NCBI GenBank assembly: GCA_030632525.1
Contig: DAOVUP010000087.1
Coordinates: 1 to 6,665, forward strand
Direction: 5' to 3'
Source of the DNA: Desulfobacteraceae bacterium
Lineage (GTDB): Bacteria > Desulfobacterota > DSM-4660 > Desulfatiglandales > Desulfatiglandaceae
DNA length: 6,665 bases
Shown piece by piece: positions 5,630 through 6,665 of this stretch; within the stretch, counting starts at the first letter, position 1; the number at the start of each line of letters is the position of its first letter. The notes under the pieces are model-generated. The model searched no databases, was not told where the DNA came from, and worked only from the letters and a program-made list of their open reading frames with translations. Position numbers and translations under genes: made by a program.

Positions 5630-6481
5630 ATGTGGGAGGCCCTGCAATTTGATTTTATGAGAAATGCCCTGCTGGCCGGTGTCCTTGTCAGCATCTCTTG
5701 CGGCATCATCGGAAGCCTCGTAGTTGTCAACCGGATCGTTTTTATCTCAGGAGGTATTGCCCACGCCGCCTTTGGCGGGATCGGATTGGCATTTTTTTTA
5801 GGGTTTTCTCCATCATTGGGGGCTTCACTCTTTGCAGTCGGGGTCGCCATCATCATGGGCGCGGTAAGCTTCAAGAGCAAACACAGAGCAGATACTATCA
5901 TCGGCGTCTTATGGGCAATAGGAATGGCCCTCGGTATCATACTAATTGATCTGACGCCGGGTTATCACGTTGATCTGATGAGCTACCTCTTCGGAAGCAT
6001 CCTTACCGTACCGGGGTCGGACATCTGGATCATAATCACGTTAAACCTAGGCATAGTCCTTACAGTACTTATCTTCTACAAGGAATTTATTGCCATGTCC
6101 TACGACGAGGAATTCGCTTTTATCGTAGGTATCCCGGTAAAACCGCTATACTTCGTTCTGCTCGGCATGACGGCCCTCGCAGTAGTCATGACCATACAGG
6201 TTGTCGGTCTGATCCTGGTCATCGCTCTATTAACCATCCCACCCTACATTGCGGAAAAATACACCAGGTCATTGGGCGGAATGATGGTGTTATCATCGAT
6301 CTTAGGCATATTTTTTACATTTGGGGGCCTGTGGCTCTCCTATAGCTATGACCTTACATCCGGAGCCACTATTATCCTGGTTGCCGGTGTTGGGTTTTTT
6401 ATCTTTCAAGCCGTTGGCCTATTTAGTGTCCAAAGGAAAACTAGGATTTTTCGTTCAGAGCAAGGAAGACGAAAATTTTAA
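5630..6481 (+). CDS. Metal (Zn/Mn-type) ABC transporter permease, ABC-3 family
   Basis: This 283-residue integral membrane protein forms the translocation pore for the preceding ATPase. Hydrophobic segments lie at roughly 12-33, 36-58, 62-80, 88-106, 131-150, 172-205, 215-237 and 244-266, consistent with the eight or so helices of the ZnuB/MntB/TroC group. Family features include SGGIAHAAFGGIGLAF (40-55; the usual form is S/A-HA-x-x-G) and the loop IALLTIPPYIAEKYT (198-212). GGAGA at 5616-5620 is 9 nt before ATG 5630, and the gap to the upstream gene is 4 nt, so it is in the same operon. The last 15 residues (about 269-283, basic, RKTRIFRSEQGRRKF) are encoded by dispersed repeat copy B and are probably not ancestral family sequence. 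The metal is undetermined. No substrate-binding protein is complete in the window. Confidence 0.93.
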   Translation: MWEALQFDFMRNALLAGVLVSISCGIIGSLVVVNRIVFISGGIAHAAFGGIGLAFFLGFSPSLGASLFAVGVAIIMGAVSFKSKHRADTIIGVLWAIGMALGIILIDLTPGYHVDLMSYLFGSILTVPGSDIWIIITLNLGIVLTVLIFYKEFIAMSYDEEFAFIVGIPVKPLYFVLLGMTALAVVMTIQVVGLILVIALLTIPPYIAEKYTRSLGGMMVLSSILGIFFTFGGLWLSYSYDLTSGATIILVAGVGFFIFQAVGLFSVQRKTRIFRSEQGRRKF

Positions 6482-6581
6482 CCACCCCGCTCAAATACAG
6501 CGGGACAGGCATCCATACATTGAGTATTTCGAGGATTAAAATTTGAGTCTGACGCAGATATGGGTGAAAAAAACAGTTTTC
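6436..6581 (+). repeat. Structured dispersed repeat, copy B, overlapping the permease 3' end
   Basis: This is a diverged relative of the element at 969-1127. The outer arms pair as GAAAACT (6436-6442) with AGTTTTC (6575-6581) and TTTTTC (6447-6452) with GAAAAA (6566-6571). The middle stem 6468-6481 pairs with 6536-6549 (GAC/GTC, the same tandem G.A loop, AAATTTTAA/TTAAAATTT). The capping stem is ATAC/GTAT (6515-6518 with 6524-6527) around ATTGA. Compared with copy A, three base pairs changed on both sides and stayed paired. It carries an extra segment near 6484-6505 containing the hairpin CCCGCT-CAAATAC-AGCGGG. The permease stop TAA (6479-6481) lies in the left arm of the middle stem. It may act as an operon-end structure, but no clean T-run terminator is seen. 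Confidence 0.75.
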
Positions 6582-6604
6582 GTTCAGGCACTATTTAAAG
6601 GGAG

Positions 6605-6610
6605 AGGAGG
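6605..6610 (+). promoter_or_regulatory. Strong Shine-Dalgarno of the next gene
   Basis: A perfect AGGAGG, within the purine run GGAGAGGAGG (6601-6610), lies 9 nt before ATG 6620. It is the best ribosome binding site in the window and strongly supports a gene starting there. No obvious promoter was found between copy B and this site. Confidence 0.75.
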
Positions 6611-6619
6611 AATTACCCG

Positions 6620-6665
6620 ATGAATTTGAATATCTTTTCCCCCATAAAAAGAGTTAAAAAAAGAG
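6620..6665 (+). CDS. Start of an unidentified gene, truncated by window end
   Basis: Fifteen codons are visible, giving MNLNIFSPIKRVKKR, open to the window end. The coding call rests on the perfect AGGAGG 9 nt upstream. The basic residues at positions 10-15 would suit the n-region of a signal peptide or a membrane anchor, and the metal importer just upstream still lacks its periplasmic binding protein, so a ZnuA-like protein is one guess. That is weak inference: 15 residues do not identify a family. Confidence 0.6.
   Translation, partial: MNLNIFSPIKRVKKR

Overview
The window reads as a chromosomal piece of a mesophilic Gram-negative bacterium, most likely an uncultured member of the Desulfobacterota (former Deltaproteobacteria). 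That assignment is inference from the style of the acidic first protein, the coding composition and the dispersed repeat; no rRNA or marker gene proves it. All genes lie on the + strand.

Layout. (1) Positions 1-264 are AT-rich and non-coding. They start with a three-unit heptanucleotide repeat cut by the window edge and carry a good promoter (-35 at 174, extended -10 at 194-202). (2) Positions 265-903 encode a very acidic, mostly disordered 212-residue protein with a short conserved-looking acidic/hydrophobic motif and a C-terminal amphipathic helical region. This architecture recalls the polar organiser PopZ. A hairpin terminator follows at once, so the gene is probably a single-gene transcript. 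(3) Positions 904-1336 contain no gene, but do contain a 159-bp structured repeat with long terminal inverted repeats (copy A) and a separate imperfect hairpin just before valS. (4) Positions 1337-6481 look like one operon: valS (valyl-tRNA synthetase), nadC (quinolinate phosphoribosyltransferase, overlapping valS by 11 nt), then an ATP-binding protein and an ABC-3 family permease of a zinc/manganese-type importer. Gaps are -11, 7 and 4 nt. (5) Positions 6436-6581 hold a second, diverged copy of the structured repeat (copy B), which covers the end of the permease gene, including its stop codon. (6) A strong Shine-Dalgarno and an ATG at 6620 open a new gene that runs off the window.

The housekeeping genes are ordinary. 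The most interesting signal is the repeat pair. The two copies differ in sequence, but several differences are paired so that base pairing is kept: three compensatory double changes, plus a G.T to A-T change. Both keep the same tandem G.A internal loop. This argues for selection, or at least a shared origin, at the level of a folded RNA or DNA hairpin rather than a peptide. The second point of interest is the possible PopZ-like scaffold protein.
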